The notes under the pieces: generated by a model
Database searches by the model: none
Told to the model about the DNA's origin: nothing
The model's input: only the letters and a program-made list of their open reading frames with translations
NCBI GenBank assembly: GCA_030613225.1
Contig: JAUWMJ010000145.1
Location: forward strand, 1 to 7,419
DNA from: Desulfobacterales bacterium
Lineage (GTDB): Bacteria; Desulfobacterota; Desulfobacteria; Desulfobacterales; JAUWMJ01
Direction: 5' to 3'
Length of the DNA: 7,419 nt
Made by a program: the position numbers and the translations under genes
Part shown: piece by piece, positions 5,067-7,419 of the stretch
Numbering within the stretch: position 1 is the first letter of the stretch
Layout of the letters: every line of letters starts with the position of its first letter

Positions 5067-7337
5067 TTATTTTGTTAATTCTATTTCTTCTTTCACCCTC
5101 ATTATTTTATCATCTATTTTGGGTATGTCCTGCATGATTTTGGCAAGAATTTCATGTGTCATATTTTTTTCGACCTTTTTGCTGTTTATCCTTTCATTTA
5201 GCCGTAAAAGATCATCTGCATAGTTGTTAAACCCGCGAAGAAGCTCCTGGTCTAAAACACCTGATACGACATCAACAAGTTTAATAAGATATTGAAACTT
5301 CACATTCTCTCTATAATCATTAAAATGGAAAATTATAGACTTTTCCGTTTCGCGTTTCATACGCCGTATGCCGATCTTTAATGCTTCAATTTCATCTGAA
5401 TTATTTTCTGAAATCGGTTTTTTTATAATTTTTTTAAATATTGTGATAACCGACAAAAATCCAAGCTTCATGACTGCTTCGGTTTTTATCTTTGCTGAAT
5501 AACGAATGAAAGTAATTAGAGGCGGCATTTTGAGCCTGCTTGTCTCTTTAATTGAATCCATATTCGGCAATTTTATCTGCCTTTCCTCTTTCTCAATGCT
5601 ATTTGTTAGCTGTAACCTATTCAGAACGCTGTCATACTCTGAAAGAGCTTCTTCAATGACAGCCTCATATGCTCGAAAAACGGATTTAAAATTGTCATAT
5701 ATCTTTTTTTCCATTTCCCGGGTGAACCTTATCACTTCAGGTGTCAGGTTTTCAACAACTGATGTATCAAGTGCCTGCTTAAATTCCTGAAATACCAGGT
5801 AAAGGGTGTTTAAAAATCCTGAACTTTTCAGGTTTTCTTCATACTGCCTGTAAGACACGTTATAATTTCTTATAAACCCGATGATATCACCCATCACATC
5901 TGATGACCGTGTATCAAAAAACCGATTTACATCTCTCTTAATTTCATTTTTAATCTTTGGCACCACGCCGGAAATCGTATTGTTTACCATGGACTTTATT
6001 TTGTCCATCCCTTCCTGATGCCTTTTTATTCTTTTTATAATCTCAGTAGTCTCAGATGCATCCCTGTCAAGAACACCCGCGGTAATACCTGCCCATCTCA
6101 TAATATCTGATAAAACTACACCATGATGTTCAATATAATTTTTTAAAAGCAGAGAATAACGCTTTTGCCCGAGCATACGTTCAAAAGAATATTTAAATCG
6201 CTCGGTTTCCTTGTCTGAAAAATCAACAAACTCGGTTTCTTCTTCCCATTGCGTAAATCTCAGTTTATCTTTTTGAAGCAGGTTTTTATTAATCGTTTTA
6301 AACAGATTATAAAGTGCTGAAAAAGAATATATCTCTTGATCAGGTTTAATTATAGAAATTTCTTCTTTTACCTTCCCGGCAAGGTCATTCATATTTTCAA
6401 CTGATTCATGTTCACTGAAATCACAGTTTAATACAAACAAAAAGTTATCCATGATCCTCATACTTTTTATCATTGATAAAAACCTGATATCAGCCTGACG
6501 CAATCCTGTTCTGCTGCTTACAACATAGATAATTAAATGCGTTGAAAATAAGTAATCCTGAATCATGGCAATATGAAGAGGGTTTGAAGAATCGCTCCCC
6601 TGGCAGTCTGCAATCTCGGTATTAACCCCTATGGCATTTGAATCAATTTGAAGGAGTACATCTTTCAAGTAAACCGCCAGCACTTCATTGCCGGCAAAAT
6701 CCTTGTGCTTTTGAAATAAATTGCCTTTATATTCCCTTGTTTTTCTATTCGATACAAGTTCATCTTTAACTCTGTCATAACCTTTAAGATAAGATGATAT
6801 AAGAACAATGTTTGCATTGCGCCGACCATTTGTAATTATTTGTTCGGGGTTTAATTCGCCAATAGCATTTTGAATGCTCATGCGATCTTTTTTTTGCCTT
6901 ATGTCAATTTTTCTACCTTTTGATTGCAATTTTAAAGAAGGAAACATTTCCAGAGATTTCTCTATTTCTGAGTTCACCTCTCCCCATGATTTAAAATAAA
7001 GTTTTGCCTTTAGGTGTGTCCCGCGTTGTATCCTTGTTACAATGGATGTAACCACTCCGGCACCACGTTTTAAATAATCACCATTAAACAGTGAATTCAA
7101 GAACGTACTTTTACCTGATTTAATGGGACCAACAACGGCAATACGAATAATATCTTCTCCTAATCTTTTGCGCAGGCTCTTACACGACTTTTCCCAGTCA
7201 ACAATGATATTATCCGTTGATTCCTGTATTGATTTTGCTTTCGAAATTAAAGTCGAAATATCAGAATTAATCCTGAAAAGGTCTTTTCTGATTTTGCTAT
7301 ATTCTTTTTTGTAAGGTTTCACAGGTTTTAAGTTCAC
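5067..7337 (-). CDS. Dynamin-family (BDLP-type) large GTPase
   Basis: The 756-residue protein has the size and layout of bacterial dynamin-like proteins, which hydrolyse GTP and usually remodel or tether membranes. A helical N-terminus (1-62) leads to the P-loop VVGPIKSGKST (68-78), a switch-I region GAGVVTSIVTRI (Thr97), a long insertion of about 145 residues, G3 DCQGSD (244-249), and LNCD (303-306) in place of the usual NKxD. YSFSAL (337-342) sits where the SAK-like G5 would be. From about 380 it is almost all helix, with a hydrophobic/basic patch (LGFLSVITIFKKIIKK, 625-640) that could be the membrane paddle. The start is GTG 7337. A stop two codons upstream rules out extension; AAAGG lies about 12 nt away, a long gap. 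The gene is alone and convergent with ycaO; the 82 nt upstream are AT-rich without a clear promoter. E. coli CrfC (YjdA) is a family member of similar size. Confidence 0.9.
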   Translation of the reverse strand: MNLKPVKPYKKEYSKIRKDLFRINSDISTLISKAKSIQESTDNIIVDWEKSCKSLRKRLGEDIIRIAVVGPIKSGKSTFLNSLFNGDYLKRGAGVVTSIVTRIQRGTHLKAKLYFKSWGEVNSEIEKSLEMFPSLKLQSKGRKIDIRQKKDRMSIQNAIGELNPEQIITNGRRNANIVLISSYLKGYDRVKDELVSNRKTREYKGNLFQKHKDFAGNEVLAVYLKDVLLQIDSNAIGVNTEIADCQGSDSSNPLHIAMIQDYLFSTHLIIYVVSSRTGLRQADIRFLSMIKSMRIMDNFLFVLNCDFSEHESVENMNDLAGKVKEEISIIKPDQEIYSFSALYNLFKTINKNLLQKDKLRFTQWEEETEFVDFSDKETERFKYSFERMLGQKRYSLLLKNYIEHHGVVLSDIMRWAGITAGVLDRDASETTEIIKRIKRHQEGMDKIKSMVNNTISGVVPKIKNEIKRDVNRFFDTRSSDVMGDIIGFIRNYNVSYRQYEENLKSSGFLNTLYLVFQEFKQALDTSVVENLTPEVIRFTREMEKKIYDNFKSVFRAYEAVIEEALSEYDSVLNRLQLTNSIEKEERQIKLPNMDSIKETSRLKMPPLITFIRYSAKIKTEAVMKLGFLSVITIFKKIIKKPISENNSDEIEALKIGIRRMKRETEKSIIFHFNDYRENVKFQYLIKLVDVVSGVLDQELLRGFNNYADDLLRLNERINSKKVEKNMTHEILAKIMQDIPKIDDKIMRVKEEIELTK

Positions 7338-7419
7338 CGTTTAAGGTTACCTTTCTTTTGTCAAAATTTCTTAAATTTATTTAATAGAACATAATAGCTT
7401 GTAAATTTTAATCTTTTAT

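Noticed and set aside
5506..5790. Plus-strand 94-codon open frame, and a similar one at 7123-7314
   Set aside because: Both are antisense shadows of the dynamin gene, without independent features.
1..7419. CRISPR arrays, toxin-antitoxin pairs, transposase genes, riboswitches
   Set aside because: No regularly spaced direct repeats, paired small genes, transposase motifs or recognisable riboswitch cores were seen on either strand.

Overview
The window looks like chromosomal DNA from an AT-rich, Gram-negative, delta-proteobacterial-type organism (Desulfobacterota, probably a Desulfobacterales relative). This placement is an inference. It rests on the hisB / lipoprotein / hisA arrangement, the YcaO-TPR protein, the large dynamin-like GTPase and the long imperfect palindromes between genes. 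No 16S rRNA or other decisive marker is present.

Positions 1-1660 (minus strand) hold a tightly packed histidine operon read hisB -> lipoprotein -> hisA, with hisA running off the left edge. The middle gene encodes a predicted outer-membrane-type lipoprotein with an LSGC lipobox. It overlaps hisB by 29 nt and hisA by 4 nt (ATGA). Many bacteria have hisH in this slot, so an envelope protein is translated from within a biosynthetic operon. Positions 1661-2006 carry no intact gene. They hold a possible decayed, frameshifted coding remnant on the minus strand and, on the plus strand, a near-consensus sigma-70 promoter (TTGACA-17-GATAAT).

Positions 1992-2495 (plus) encode an orphan receiver-only response regulator. 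Its ribosome-binding site points to an ATA codon where ATG would be expected. Positions 2496-2745 contain an imperfect palindrome and repeats of a GTGAANGNNTAC motif but no gene. A tRNA-Ala(CGC) gene with its own promoter lies on the minus strand at 2746-2818.

Positions 2872-3005 are a long palindrome with 55-nt arms, immediately before a YcaO-domain/TPR protein gene (3034-4758, plus). Positions 4759-5066 hold a second element, bounded by inverted arrays of a 7-8 nt GTTCARG-like unit, and a candidate terminator. The remainder (5067-7337, minus) is one gene for a 756-residue dynamin-family GTPase with an altered G4 motif, convergent with ycaO.

Apart from the histidine genes, the genes look like single transcription units separated by repeats. 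No defence island, CRISPR array, RiPP precursor or transposase gene was found. The points most worth checking are the ATA start, the lipoprotein inside the his operon, the YcaO-TPR protein without partners, the variant dynamin and the three palindromic elements.
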